Source of the DNA: Mesorhizobium waimense
Lineage (GTDB): Bacteria > Pseudomonadota > Alphaproteobacteria > Rhizobiales > Rhizobiaceae
Assembly: GCF_003601975.1 (NCBI RefSeq)
Contig: NZ_QZWZ01000002.1
Coordinates: 467,252-531,251 of the forward strand
Direction: 5' to 3'
DNA: 64,000 nucleotides
Part shown: positions 32,512 to 42,183 of the stretch, piece by piece
Numbering within the stretch: position 1 is the stretch's first letter
Layout: every line of letters starts with the position of its first letter
The notes under the pieces: model-generated
What the model was told of the DNA's origin: nothing
The model's input: only the letters and a program-made list of their open reading frames with translations
Databases searched by the model: none
Program-made: the position numbers and the translations under genes

Positions 32512-32753
32512 GAAATGCCTCGTACGCTGCGATAATGCGGCGGCATAATGGACCGCCGGCTCGCCGGCCATTGCGGAGGCGGCGACCAGTAGGGCGAGGG
32601 AAGCGACATGCCGGAAGGGCAGCAGGATCAGCGGCGCCGCCTGGGTGACTTGGCGCAGCGGATTTGCCGGCGCGGCCCTTCCTTTTCCCGGATCGAACCG
32701 CTAGCCGGATAGCTTGCCGACCGCAGGGTGGGCATTTTCACACGGATGGCAGC

Positions 32754-33929
32754 ATGGTCGCGACCGATTCGAGCGATGGCGAGGCGGCAACGCAATGGGC
32801 AGCGCTTGCCGGCGTCACCGCGGCGCTCGCCATGTTCGGCGCTGCGCAAGGGTTGAGCTATCCGCTGTTCACGCTCTTGATGCAGCGGCAAGGCATGTCG
32901 CCGGCGCTGATCGGTCTTTCCGCCGCGATGATGCCGGTTGGCCTGATTCTCTCGGCGTCGTTCGTGCCGGCGGCCGTGCGGCGCTTCGGGGCGCGCAATC
33001 TCGCCGTCGGCTGTTCGCTGGCCGGCGCGCTCTGCTTCCTGGCCATTGGCTATCTGCAGGATTGGGTCGCGTGGTTCGTCCTTCGCTTTCTCGTCGGCGT
33101 GGTTATCAACCCGCTCTATGTGCTCGGTGAAGTATGGGCACTGTCGCTGGCGCCGCCGTCGCGGCGTGGCCGGGTGATTGGCGTGTTCAACGCGCTGATG
33201 GGCGCCGGCTACGCGGCGGGACCACTGATCCTGATCACGGTCGGCGCATCTGGATGGCCTCCGTTCATCGCGGCGATTGCAGGCTTTGCGCTCTGCGCGC
33301 TGATCCTGCGCGCGGTGTCGTCGAAGCTGACCGGTTTCGAGGAAGACGGCCAGGCTTCCGGCGGCCTTGTCGGCTTCGCCAGGCTGGCGCCGGCGCTGCT
33401 GCTGGCGGTGCTGGTTTCGGCTGCGGTGCAGCAGAGCACCTATGCTTTGATTCCGGTCTTCGGCGCTGGGTATAATCTACCAGAGGCGAGACTGGCGGCG
33501 CTTGTGACCGCGCTGTCCGCCGGCAACATCCTGCTACAGATCCCGCTTGGGCTGATGGCCGAACGCTTCGGCGGGCGTGCGATGATCGTCTTTTGCGCCC
33601 TGGCGACGGCCGCTTGTGCGCTGTCGCTGCCCGTGCTGATCACGACGCCGCTGGTCTGGCCGGTGCTGGTGGTGATGGGCGCGGTCGGCTACGGCGTCTA
33701 CACGATGGCGCTGGTCGAGCTCGGCAGCCGGTTCAGAGGAACAGCACTTGTCGCCGGCAACGCCGCCTTCGCGCTGATGTGGGGTGCCGGCGGCATTGTC
33801 GGCCCGCCCGGCGCAGGCTCCCTGATGCAGGTGATCGGCCCGCTCGGCCTGCCGGCGGTGATCGCCGGGCTCGATGCGGTGTTGATTGCCTTCGCGCTCT
33901 ACAGATCTGCCAGGCGCAGGAGCTCCTGA
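32754..33929 (+). CDS. MFS transporter, tandem copy 1
   Basis: 391 residues from ATG 32754. About 12 membrane segments with AAQGLSYPLFTLLMQRQG, INPLYVLGEVWALSLAPPSR, RRGRVIGVFNALMGAG and LVAGNAAFALMWGAGGIVG. Divergent from mttB, so it may export or import a compound handled by that operon. The next gene is a clear paralogue 75 bases downstream. Substrate unknown. Confidence 0.85.
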   Translation: MVATDSSDGEAATQWAALAGVTAALAMFGAAQGLSYPLFTLLMQRQGMSPALIGLSAAMMPVGLILSASFVPAAVRRFGARNLAVGCSLAGALCFLAIGYLQDWVAWFVLRFLVGVVINPLYVLGEVWALSLAPPSRRGRVIGVFNALMGAGYAAGPLILITVGASGWPPFIAAIAGFALCALILRAVSSKLTGFEEDGQASGGLVGFARLAPALLLAVLVSAAVQQSTYALIPVFGAGYNLPEARLAALVTALSAGNILLQIPLGLMAERFGGRAMIVFCALATAACALSLPVLITTPLVWPVLVVMGAVGYGVYTMALVELGSRFRGTALVAGNAAFALMWGAGGIVGPPGAGSLMQVIGPLGLPAVIAGLDAVLIAFALYRSARRRSS

Positions 33930-34004
33930 CAGGCTTTGGCTGGAGCAAGCGGTTTTCGGCGGCGGGGCTTACGGCCATAGAGGCGAACCGCTAAGGCTGC
34001 CCGC

Positions 34005-35165
34005 ATGGATTTGGCGGAAACGAGCAGAGATGAGCCGATGCAGTGGGCAGCGATCACCGGCGTGATCGCGACCGTTTCGGTGTTCGCCATCGCGCAAGGG
34101 CTTTCCTATCCGCTGCTGAGCTTCATCCTGCAGCGCCAGGGCGTCTCGCCGGCCATGATCGGCCTTTCGGCGGCGATGACGCCGGTCGGCTTCATCCTCT
34201 CGTCGCCGATGATTCCGGCGCTGGCGCGGCGGTTCGGGGCAGGGCGTACAGCACTGATCTGCGCAGCACTTTCCGCGCTCGTGCTGGCACTGATCGGCTG
34301 GACGCAGAATGTCTATCTGTGGTTTCCGCTGCGCTTCCTGATCGGTGTGGTCACCAATCCGCTCTATGTTCTCAGCGAAATATGGGTGATCGCACTGGCG
34401 CCACCGTCGCGGCGCGGTCGCGTCATGGGTGTCTATTCGACGATCATTTCGGCCGGCTTCGCCGCCGGTCCGCTCTGCCTGCTTGCGGTCGGCACCGAAG
34501 GCTGGCCGCCGTTTCTGGTCGGCATCGCTGCCTTCGTCTTTTGCGGCGGCTGCCTGGCGCTGGTGCTGCCTCGGTTGCCTAAAGTCGACGAGGCCGGGCA
34601 CCAGGTTTCGGTCATGGGGTTCATGCCGATGGCCTGGCTGCTGCTGTCGGCGGTCGTCGTGGCCGCAGGTTTCGAACAGGGCGTGCTGGCGCTGCTGCCG
34701 GTCTATGGGACCCATTACGGCATTACGGAAGCGCGCATGTCGGCGCTGCTGTCGATGATGATTGCCGGTAACATCGCCATGCAGGTGCCGCTCGGCCTGT
34801 TGGCGGAGCGGCTGACGGCACGGCTGGTGCGCTTCATCTGCGTGTCGCTGACAGTGCTGGGCTGTGCGCTGTTGACGCTGCTGATAGAGACGCCGCTGAT
34901 TTGGCCGTGCGTCTTCATCTGGGGCGCGGTTTCCTACGGCATCTACACGATGTCGATCATCGAGCTCGGCGAGCGCTTCACCGGCTCGGCGCTGGTCGCC
35001 GGCAACGCCGCTTTCTCGCTGATGTGGGGCGTCGGCGGCATCCTCGTCCCGCCGCTCACCGGCGGCGTCATGGATGTGATCGGCGCATCCGGCCTGCCGC
35101 TGACGCTCGGTGTGATCTGCGCGGTGTTGGCGGTGGCTACGGTTCTGCGCCGGCGCATGGTGTGA
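34005..35165 (+). CDS. MFS transporter, tandem copy 2
   Basis: 386 residues, about 12 membrane segments. Shares long motifs with the preceding gene (AQGLSYPLLSFILQRQGVSP, TNPLYVLSEIWVIALAPPSR, SALVAGNAAFSLMWGVGGIL), so the pair arose by tandem duplication. The start follows AGATGAG; residues MDLAETSRDEPMQWAA precede the first segment, and the second ATG (residue 11) is an alternative. Substrate unknown. Confidence 0.85.
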   Translation: MDLAETSRDEPMQWAAITGVIATVSVFAIAQGLSYPLLSFILQRQGVSPAMIGLSAAMTPVGFILSSPMIPALARRFGAGRTALICAALSALVLALIGWTQNVYLWFPLRFLIGVVTNPLYVLSEIWVIALAPPSRRGRVMGVYSTIISAGFAAGPLCLLAVGTEGWPPFLVGIAAFVFCGGCLALVLPRLPKVDEAGHQVSVMGFMPMAWLLLSAVVVAAGFEQGVLALLPVYGTHYGITEARMSALLSMMIAGNIAMQVPLGLLAERLTARLVRFICVSLTVLGCALLTLLIETPLIWPCVFIWGAVSYGIYTMSIIELGERFTGSALVAGNAAFSLMWGVGGILVPPLTGGVMDVIGASGLPLTLGVICAVLAVATVLRRRMV

Positions 35166-35261
35166 GGCAATTCGGGCCGATGACCTGACGTCACCATCTT
35201 GAATGTAGGCGCCTGGGACGCGATGTAGGCAGGGCCGCCAGACATAGCTTGGAGACCATGC

Positions 35262-37337
35262 GTGACCCAATCGACGACAAAACGCCAGACCGAAGCCGCT
35301 GTCGAAGACCCCTTCCTCTGGTTGGAGGACCGAAGCGGGAAAGAGGCGCTCGACTGGGTTCACCGCCAGAACGAGGTCACAGTCGGCGAATTGCAGGGCG
35401 ATCCGTCCTACCAGGCTGCGTTCGAAACCGCGCTCGACCTGATGACGGCCGAGGACAACATCGCCGTTGGCGCTGCGCTCAACGGCCATGTCTACAATTT
35501 CTGGCAGGACAGGACCAATGTGCTGGGCCTCTGGCGCCGCACGACGGTCGCCTCCTACAAGACCGACAAGCCCGAATGGCAGACGATCATCGACTTTGAC
35601 GTGCTCTCGGCCAAAGAGGGCGTCAAATGGGTGTTCAGCGGTGCGAGCCGCCTCTACCCTGACTTCAACCTTTGCCTGGTCTCGATGTCGCCGGATGGCG
35701 GCGATGCCAGCGAGATGCGCGAGTTCGACATCGCGGCGAAATCCTTCGTCGAGGACGGCTTTCGCGCGCCAGCCTCGAAGTCGGGTTTCTCCTGGCTGGA
35801 CAAGGACACGGTGATCGTCTCGGCCGCCTTCGAGGAGGAGGACAAGACCCAGTCCGGCTATCCGCGCGTCGTCAAGCTTTGGCAGCGCGGTACGAAACTG
35901 GAGGACGCGACGCTGATCTTCGAGGCCGAGAAGCAGGATCTCGCGGCCGGCGGCGGGGTCGAGATCGACGGCGACAGGCGGCACCTGTTCCTTGCCCGCA
36001 CCATCGACTTCTTCTCCTCGCACAGCTTCCTGCGATTGGCTTCCGGCGAGAACAGGCGCATCCCGCTGCCGGACGACGTCACCGACACGGCGATCTTCAG
36101 GGGGCAACTGGTATTCGGCGTGCGCAGTCCGTGGACGGCGCCAGACGGCACGAATTGTCTGCCCGACGCTCTCTATTCGGTGGATTTCGAGCGCTGGATC
36201 GAAACAGGCGCGCTGGGGCCTGCCGAAACCGTGCTCGAGCCAGCGCACCGGGTCTCGATCGCCGGGCTCGCGCGCACGCAGGAGCGACTGTTCATCAATT
36301 TGATGGACAATGTGCGCGGCAAGGTCATCGCCTGCGACCGCGTCGGCAGCGGATGGTCGCTCAAGCCAGTCGCGCTGCCGGAAAACGGCAATGTCGGCAT
36401 CAGCCATGCCGAGCATTTCGGTACCAGCGTCTCCTTCTCCTTCACCGATTTCCTGACCCCGAGCTCGATCATCTGGTCGGACAACGATGGCGAGACGCTG
36501 GCGACGGTGAAGTCGCAGCCGGCGCGTTTCGATGCTTCGCCCTATGTCTCCGAGCAGTTCGAGGCGCGCTCGAAGGACGGCACCATGGTCCCGTATTTCG
36601 TCGTCCGGCGCCGCGACCAGAAAGGACCGGTGCCGACGCTGCTCTACGGCTATGGCGGTTTCGAAGTGCCGCTCTTGCCCGGCTACGCCGGCGTGCGCGG
36701 CAGGCTGTGGCTGGAGAAAGGCAATGCCTATGTGCAGGCCAGCATCCGCGGCGGCGGCGAGTTCGGCCCGGCCTGGCACCAGGCGGCGCTCAAGGGCAAC
36801 CGTCAGAATGCCTTCGACGACTTCGCCGCGGTTGCACAGGATGTCGTCAGGCGCGGCATTGCCACGGCGGCCTCGCTTGGCATTCAGGGCGGCTCGAATG
36901 GCGGCCTGCTGACCGGCGTCTCGCTGACGCAGCGCCCGGAGCTGTTCGGCGCCGTCATCATCGACGTGCCGTTGCTCGACATGCTGCGCTACACCGAATT
37001 GCCACCCGGTGCTTCCTGGATGGCCGAATATGGCGATCCCTCGAAGTCGGAAGAGGCGGCGTGGCTCTCCGCTTATTCGCCCTACCAGCATGTCGCGGCC
37101 GACGCTGACTATCCGCCGGTGCTCCTGACCACTTCGACGGCAGACGACCGTGTCCATCCCGGCCATGCCCGCAAGATGGCAGCACGCCTGCAGGCCGCCG
37201 GCCATGCGAGAGCGCTGTTCTTCGAGGAGACCGAGGGCGGACATGGCGGGCGCGGCGATCGCCGGCCGCAGGCGGCACAGGCTGCGATGCGCTATGTGTT
37301 TCTGCAAGGGGCGCTGGAGCATCGGACCGAAAAGTGA
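35262..37337 (+). CDS. Prolyl-oligopeptidase-family (S9A) peptidase
   Basis: 691 residues, GTG start with GGAGA upstream. DPFLWLEDRSGKEALDWVHR is the typical S9A start, followed by a beta-propeller (about 60-410) and an alpha/beta-hydrolase domain. Ser is in GGSNGGLLTG, Asp in TADDRVHPGHA and His in EGGHGGRGDRRP, the expected catalytic triad. No signal peptide, so cytosolic. Such enzymes cleave proline-containing peptides or related esters. The stop codon lies inside a rhizobial palindromic repeat. Confidence 0.9.
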   Translation: MTQSTTKRQTEAAVEDPFLWLEDRSGKEALDWVHRQNEVTVGELQGDPSYQAAFETALDLMTAEDNIAVGAALNGHVYNFWQDRTNVLGLWRRTTVASYKTDKPEWQTIIDFDVLSAKEGVKWVFSGASRLYPDFNLCLVSMSPDGGDASEMREFDIAAKSFVEDGFRAPASKSGFSWLDKDTVIVSAAFEEEDKTQSGYPRVVKLWQRGTKLEDATLIFEAEKQDLAAGGGVEIDGDRRHLFLARTIDFFSSHSFLRLASGENRRIPLPDDVTDTAIFRGQLVFGVRSPWTAPDGTNCLPDALYSVDFERWIETGALGPAETVLEPAHRVSIAGLARTQERLFINLMDNVRGKVIACDRVGSGWSLKPVALPENGNVGISHAEHFGTSVSFSFTDFLTPSSIIWSDNDGETLATVKSQPARFDASPYVSEQFEARSKDGTMVPYFVVRRRDQKGPVPTLLYGYGGFEVPLLPGYAGVRGRLWLEKGNAYVQASIRGGGEFGPAWHQAALKGNRQNAFDDFAAVAQDVVRRGIATAASLGIQGGSNGGLLTGVSLTQRPELFGAVIIDVPLLDMLRYTELPPGASWMAEYGDPSKSEEAAWLSAYSPYQHVAADADYPPVLLTTSTADDRVHPGHARKMAARLQAAGHARALFFEETEGGHGGRGDRRPQAAQAAMRYVFLQGALEHRTEK

Positions 37338-37350
37338 AATCGGTTTTCGG
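37327..37350. repeat. Rhizobial palindromic repeat, copy 1
   Basis: CCGAAAAGTGAAAT-CGGTTTTCGG, with arms CCGAAAA and TTTTCGG, overlapping the S9 stop. Shares the AAAACCG...CACTTTT core (in reverse) with repeats at 38988 and 45126. Confidence 0.65.
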
Positions 37351-37421
37351 ATGATCCCATGCTCATTCGAAAGACTTGCCACGGCTTGAACACAAGGCCT
37401 CAGGCGTCATAAGGTGCCGCC

Positions 37422-37544
37422 ATGGCTCTGATGAAGACATCCAGCGCATTCGGGGTGGCGGTGACGCCGTCACCGCGCACGCTGCGTGCCGAGCTTCTGC
37501 GCCTGTGCGCCCGCATCGGCTATTCGCCGCCCGCCTTCCTCTGA
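37422..37544 (+). CDS. Micro-ORF upstream of aminotransferase
   Basis: 40 residues (MALMKTSSAFGVAVTPSPRT, RAELLRLCARIGYSPPAFL), AGG upstream, ending 52 bases before the aminotransferase start. Could be a leader peptide; no regulatory structure identified. Low confidence. Confidence 0.25.
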   Translation: MALMKTSSAFGVAVTPSPRTLRAELLRLCARIGYSPPAFL

Positions 37545-37596
37545 CGAATCCGCCCCGGCAGCTTGCCGGATTGATTCAAGAGGAAAGACCAAACTC

Positions 37597-38976
37597 ATGA
37601 CCTATCAGAATTATTCGCTGAAGCAGCTTCAGCAGATCGACGCCGCGCATCATCTGCATCCGTTCACCGACCACAAGGAATTGCGCGAGGCCGGCTCGCG
37701 CATCATCACGCATGCCAATGGGCCGTTCATCTACGATGCCGACGGCACGGAAATCCTCGACGGCATGGCCGGGCTGTGGTGCGTCAATGTCGGCTATGGC
37801 CGCGACGAGCTGGCCGAGGCGGCCTATGCCCAGATGAAGGAGCTGCCCTACTATAACTCCTTCTTCAAATGCTCGACGCCGACGCCGGTGCTGTTGTCCA
37901 AAAAGCTGGCGGAACTGGCGCCAAAGGGCGTCAGCCAGGTGTTCTACGGCTCATCCGGCTCAGAGGCCAACGACACGGCGCTGCGGCTTGTGCGCCATTA
38001 TTGGGCGCTGGAAGGCAAGCCGGAGAAGAACCGCATCATCTCGCGCAAGATGGGCTATCACGGCTCGACCATCGCCGGCACCTCGCTCGGCGGTATGGAG
38101 CCGATGCACAAGCAGCTCGGCGGCGCGGTGCCCAACATCGTCCATGTGATGATGCCCTATGCCTATGAGCTGGCGCTGCCCGGCGAAAGCGACCATGATT
38201 TCGGCCTGCGCGCGGCCAAGGCGGTCGAGGACGCTATCCTCGAAGCCGGCGCCGACAAGGTCGCAGCCTTCATCGGCGAGCCGGTGATGGGCGCGGGTGG
38301 GGTGAAGATCCCGCCGATGAGCTACTGGCCGGAGGTGCAGCGTATCTGCCGCAAATACGATGTTCTCCTGATGCTGGACGAGGTCATCACCGGCTATGGC
38401 CGCACCGGCGAGTGGTTCGCCGCGCAAACCTTCGGCATCGAGCCCGACACCATAACCACGGCCAAGGCGCTGACGTCGGGCTACCAGCCGCTGTCGGCGC
38501 TCTTGGTCGGTGACCGCATTGCCGCGACGCTGGTCGAGAAGGGTGGCGAGTTCTATCACGGCTACACCTATTCCGGTCACCCCGTGGCCTGTGCCGTGGC
38601 GCTGAAGAACATCGAGATCATGGAGCGCGAGGGTCTGGTCGATCGGGTCAAGAACGACACCGGGCCGTACTTCGCTGAAGCCTTGCAGGACCGCATTGCC
38701 GGGCACAATCTGGTCGGCGAGGTGCGTTCGATCGGGCTGATGGGCGCGATCGAGATCGTCAAGGACAAGGCGACCAAGGAACGCTTCCTGCCGGCGGGCA
38801 GTGCCGCCGTGGTCGTGCGCGACCACGCCATCGCCCAGGGCTTGATGCTGCGCGCCACCGGCGACACGATGATCCTGTCGCCGCCGCTGATCTGGACACG
38901 CGAGACCATCGACATGGCCTGCGAGCGCATTGCCAAGGCGCTCGACCTGGCGGAAGCGGATCTGCGCAAGCGGTAA
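37597..38976 (+). CDS. Class III omega-amino-acid:pyruvate aminotransferase
   Basis: 459 residues from ATG 37597 with AAGAGGAAA upstream. SSGSEANDTALRLVRHYW, MLDEVITGYGRTGEWF and TTAKALTSGYQPLSALLVGD (PLP-binding Lys) define a fold type I class III aminotransferase. FYHGYTYSGHPVACAVAL is typical of omega-transaminases that use beta-alanine, taurine-like amines or GABA with pyruvate. Possible role in supplying amino groups or degrading diamines and betaine-derived amines (inference). Confidence 0.9.
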   Translation: MTYQNYSLKQLQQIDAAHHLHPFTDHKELREAGSRIITHANGPFIYDADGTEILDGMAGLWCVNVGYGRDELAEAAYAQMKELPYYNSFFKCSTPTPVLLSKKLAELAPKGVSQVFYGSSGSEANDTALRLVRHYWALEGKPEKNRIISRKMGYHGSTIAGTSLGGMEPMHKQLGGAVPNIVHVMMPYAYELALPGESDHDFGLRAAKAVEDAILEAGADKVAAFIGEPVMGAGGVKIPPMSYWPEVQRICRKYDVLLMLDEVITGYGRTGEWFAAQTFGIEPDTITTAKALTSGYQPLSALLVGDRIAATLVEKGGEFYHGYTYSGHPVACAVALKNIEIMEREGLVDRVKNDTGPYFAEALQDRIAGHNLVGEVRSIGLMGAIEIVKDKATKERFLPAGSAAVVVRDHAIAQGLMLRATGDTMILSPPLIWTRETIDMACERIAKALDLAEADLRKR

Positions 38977-39356
38977 TTTGTTTTGACGCAATTCCGGACG
39001 GAAAACCGTTTCACACTTTTCCTGGAATTGCTCCAAGCGAACAATCGTCTGGCGCCTTCGGTGAGGGCGCCAGATGTTCTGGCTCGCGAAGCAGCGTTGC
39101 CAAACGCAAAAACCGCGCCCCACCGGGAACGCGGCTTTGCCAGATACGCATGGCGTTTCGCCAACAAAACACTTGCGAAACTTACGGGCTCCGGTACGCG
39201 AGACCTGATCCGGAGCGCCGGGCGGATGCGAAATGTCCGCCTCGCTGTCCGTTTTATAGGCACATCGTTACCGGCCGGTTATCGAGAACTTAAGCAAATC
39301 TAAATTTACGCTCTTTCCACCGGATAAAGCGAAAAAAGCGCTGTGAAATTCGAAGC
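38977..39356. other. 380-bp intergenic gap with hairpins, no gene
   Basis: Contains the palindromic repeat at 38988, a hairpin TCTGGCGCC/GGCGCCAGA (39048-39074) and a second GC-rich inverted repeat (CCGCG...CGCGG, about 39104-39122). It separates convergent genes. No convincing frame or promoter; the terminators of both genes may lie here. Confidence 0.6.
38988..39031. repeat. Rhizobial palindromic repeat, copy 2
   Basis: GCAATTCC (38988-38995) pairs with GGAATTGC (39024-39031), and GGAAAA pairs with TTTTCC inside, around ACCG-TTTC-ACAC. A near-perfect 44-base palindrome of the kind scattered in rhizobial genomes. Confidence 0.75.
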
Positions 39357-40241
39357 TTAATTAGAATTGCCGCGCAGAAAATTTATGATGCCGGAAAAGT
39401 CGGCGCCGGCATTCCCTTGCGCGTTGAACAGCGCGTAGAGCTGCGTCGCCTCGGCGCCGAGCGGCGTCACCGCGCCAGCGCCTTGGGCGGCCTCCTGCGA
39501 CAGCTTTAGATCCTTCAACATCAGTGCCGCGGCAAAGCCGGGCTTGTAGTCGCGGTTGGCAGGCGACGCCGGCACCGGGCCGGGTACCGGGCAGTAGCTG
39601 GTCAGCGACCAGCATTGGCCCGACGAGGTCGAGGCGACATCGAACAGCGCCTGGTGCGAAAGCCCGAGTTTTTCCGCCAGCACGAAAGCTTCCGCAACGC
39701 CGATCATCGAGATGCCGAGAATCATGTTGTTGCAGATTTTTGCCGCCTGTCCGGCGCCGTCGCCGCCGCAATGGACGACGCGGCCGGCCATCGGCTTGAG
39801 GATCGGCTCGGCCGCGGCGAACGCGTCTTTCGAACCGCCGGCCATGAAGGTCAGCGTTCCCGCAGTGGCGCCGCCGGTGCCGCCGGAGACCGGCGCGTCG
39901 ATCGACGCTAGCCGATGCTTGCTTGCGATGGCATGCGCCTTGCGCGCCGATTCGACGTCGATGGTCGAGGAATCGACGAACAGCGCGCCCTTCTTCGCCT
40001 TGGGCGTGATGTCCTCATAGACCGACAGCACATGCTTGCCGGCAGGCAGCATGGTGATGACCGCATCGGCGTCCTTCACCGCGGCAACCGCATTGGCCAT
40101 GATGACGACGCCGTGCTCCCGGGCGATAGTCAGGTTCTCCGGCATCAGGTCGAAGCCGTGCACGGTATGCCCCGCCTTGACCAGATTGGCGGCCATCGGA
40201 TTGCCCATGTTGCCGAGGCCGATGAAGGCGATGGTGGTCAT
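39357..40241 (-). CDS. mmsB: 3-hydroxyisobutyrate dehydrogenase
   Basis: 294 residues. FIGLGNMGNPMAANLVKAGH (NAD site), DAPVSGGTGGATAGTL (substrate loop), and GAGQAAKICNNMILG with the catalytic Lys are signature features of the beta-hydroxyacid dehydrogenase family, MmsB type. Oxidises 3-hydroxyisobutyrate to methylmalonate semialdehyde in valine breakdown. Twenty bases downstream of the acyl-CoA dehydrogenase, consistent with one valine operon. Confidence 0.9.
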   Translation of the reverse strand: MTTIAFIGLGNMGNPMAANLVKAGHTVHGFDLMPENLTIAREHGVVIMANAVAAVKDADAVITMLPAGKHVLSVYEDITPKAKKGALFVDSSTIDVESARKAHAIASKHRLASIDAPVSGGTGGATAGTLTFMAGGSKDAFAAAEPILKPMAGRVVHCGGDGAGQAAKICNNMILGISMIGVAEAFVLAEKLGLSHQALFDVASTSSGQCWSLTSYCPVPGPVPASPANRDYKPGFAAALMLKDLKLSQEAAQGAGAVTPLGAEATQLYALFNAQGNAGADFSGIINFLRGNSN

Positions 40242-40261
40242 CGAATGTCTCCCGGTTCTGC

Positions 40262-41428
40262 TCAGCGGCCGATCAGCGCGCGGGCGATGATGATCCGCAT
40301 GATCTCGTTGGTGCCTTCGAGGATCTGGTGGACGCGCAGGTCCCGCACCAGCTTCTCGATGCCGTAGTCGTGCAAATAGCCGTAGCCGCCATGCAGCTGC
40401 AGGGCGTCGTTGGCGACATTGAAGCCGGTGTCGGTGACGAAGCGCTTGGCCATGGCCGACCATTTGCCGGCATCCGGCGCCTTGCGGTCGAGCTTCGAGG
40501 CGGCGGTGTAGAGGAACATCCTGGCCGCCTGCAGCTCGGTCTCCATGTCGGCGAGCTTGAACTGCAGCGCCTGGAACTGGTTGATCTTCGACCCGAAGGC
40601 CTTGCGCTCCGCCGTGTAGGCGAGCGCCTTGTCGAGCGCCGATTGCGCGCCGCCCAGCGAACAGGCGGCGATGTTCAACCGGCCGCCATCGAGGCCGGCC
40701 ATGGCGATGCCGAAACCGGCGCCCTCGGTCGACAGCAGGTTTTCCGCCGGCACCTTGCAGTCCTCGAAGATGACCTGGCGGGTCGACTGCATGTGCCAAC
40801 CCATCTTGTGCTCATTTGCGCCGAAGGAAAGGCCCGGCGCATCCTTGGGCACGACGAAGGTAGAGATGCCCTTCGGCCCGTCGGCGCCGGTGCGCGCCAT
40901 GACGACATAGAGGTCGCTGTCGCCGGCGCCGGAGATGAACTGTTTGGCGCCGTTGAGCACATAGCCGTCGCCGCTCTTCACCGCGCGCGACTTCAGCGCC
41001 GCTGCATCCGAGCCGGAGCCTGGTTCGGTCAGGCAGTAGCTGGCCAGCCATTCCATAGATGTCAGCTTCGGCAAAAAGCGCTGGCGCTGCTCCTCGTTGC
41101 CGAAACGGTCGATCATCGACGCCACCATGTTGTGGATCGAGATGAAGGAGGAAAAGGCGGGGTCGGCACGCGACAGGGCCTCGAAGATCAGCACGGCGTC
41201 GAGCCGCCCGAGCGCCGAGCCGCCGACATCGTCGCGGACATAGATGCCGCCAAGGCCGAGCGGGCCCGTCTCGCGGATCACGTCGGCGGGGAAATGCTTC
41301 GCCCTGTCCCAGTCGAGCGCGTTGGGCGCGACGCGGTCGGCGGCGAAGGCTTGCGCCATCTCCTGGATGGCGCGCTGGTCCTCGTTGAGTTCGAACTGGC
41401 TGGTGCTCGCATCGACCGCGGCGTCCAT
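40262..41428 (-). CDS. Acyl-CoA dehydrogenase (isobutyryl-CoA dehydrogenase-like)
   Basis: 388 residues. YCLTEPGSGSDAAALKSRAV, FGSKINQFQALQFKLADMET, LQLHGGYGYLHDYGIEKLVR and ILEGTNEIMRIIIARALIGR follow the standard FAD acyl-CoA dehydrogenase layout. Coupled to mmsB, so its likely substrate is isobutyryl-CoA in valine catabolism. The electron acceptor ETF is encoded elsewhere. Divergent from the cupin gene at 41569. Confidence 0.9.
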   Translation of the reverse strand: MDAAVDASTSQFELNEDQRAIQEMAQAFAADRVAPNALDWDRAKHFPADVIRETGPLGLGGIYVRDDVGGSALGRLDAVLIFEALSRADPAFSSFISIHNMVASMIDRFGNEEQRQRFLPKLTSMEWLASYCLTEPGSGSDAAALKSRAVKSGDGYVLNGAKQFISGAGDSDLYVVMARTGADGPKGISTFVVPKDAPGLSFGANEHKMGWHMQSTRQVIFEDCKVPAENLLSTEGAGFGIAMAGLDGGRLNIAACSLGGAQSALDKALAYTAERKAFGSKINQFQALQFKLADMETELQAARMFLYTAASKLDRKAPDAGKWSAMAKRFVTDTGFNVANDALQLHGGYGYLHDYGIEKLVRDLRVHQILEGTNEIMRIIIARALIGR

Positions 41429-41568
41429 GGCGTGCTCCCTATGTCCTTGGCCAGTCTCTGGCCTGTCGTTTTTGGCTTTGCGCGCCGCTCAATCTAGACC
41501 AATGATGCCGCCGCGCAACCCGGCCTGCTGCGCAGCGGCCGTGCGCGAATGGATCAGCGGAGTATAGC

Positions 41569-42183
41569 GTGCCGACACATTTCGATGACCTCCTCGATGG
41601 CTTCCATGGCTATCTGGACACGGTGGACAGTGCGCTGGTACGGGACGCCGTGGCGCAAATCGACTGGGACATGCCGGCCCGTGCGCTCGCGCCGCATGCG
41701 CTGCCTTGCCTTGCCCAACTCGACCGTATCGTCGAGCTTGCTCCGGCCCACGCCAGACCGCTGGCGCGGCTGCTGGCCCGGCGCCGGAACGAATTCCGCT
41801 GGGGGCAGACCTATAATGTGACGGATTTCGGCGCGGCATTTCTGGAAAAATATGGCTGGCTGGAGGTGTTCGGCACGCGCGGCCATTTTGCCAATGACGA
41901 GGTTGCGGCCGGCCTGCTGATCCTCGGACCCGGCATCGTCTATCCAGACCACCATCATGTCGCCGAGGAGATCTACATTCCGCTGACCGGCGACACTGAA
42001 TGGCGCATGGGCGAGGGTGGCTTTCGCGTTCGCGAGGCCGGCGAAGTGATTCATCACGCGTCGAATGTCAGCCACGCCATGCGCACGGCCAAGGAGCCGT
42101 TGCTGGCGCTCTATATCTGGCGCGGTGGGCCGCTGGCGCAGAAGTCTGATATCACCGGCACCGTTGCGCAGGGCAGGGCGTGA
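41569..42183 (+). CDS. DMSP-lyase-family cupin protein (DddL/DddQ-like)
   Basis: 204 residues, GTG start with GGAG. The single cupin shows VYPDHHHVAEEIYIPLTG, then GEVIHHASNVSHAMRTAKEP and LLALYIWRGGPL. These match the DddL/DddQ/DddW family: metal-binding HxH and Glu in the first motif and a His in the second. True members cleave DMSP to acrylate and DMS, but many rhizobial homologues are untested and may act on other substrates. Overlaps cobQ, suggesting co-transcription. Confidence 0.75.
   Translation: MPTHFDDLLDGFHGYLDTVDSALVRDAVAQIDWDMPARALAPHALPCLAQLDRIVELAPAHARPLARLLARRRNEFRWGQTYNVTDFGAAFLEKYGWLEVFGTRGHFANDEVAAGLLILGPGIVYPDHHHVAEEIYIPLTGDTEWRMGEGGFRVREAGEVIHHASNVSHAMRTAKEPLLALYIWRGGPLAQKSDITGTVAQGRA

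Noticed and set aside
33969..37382. 1137-codon minus-strand frame
   Set aside because: Runs opposite an MFS gene and the S9 peptidase, both with complete motifs; low-complexity His/Arg/Gln sequence.
38983..39303. 106-codon plus-strand frame between aminotransferase and mmsB
   Set aside because: Covers palindromic repeats and hairpins, has no ribosome site and no family signature.
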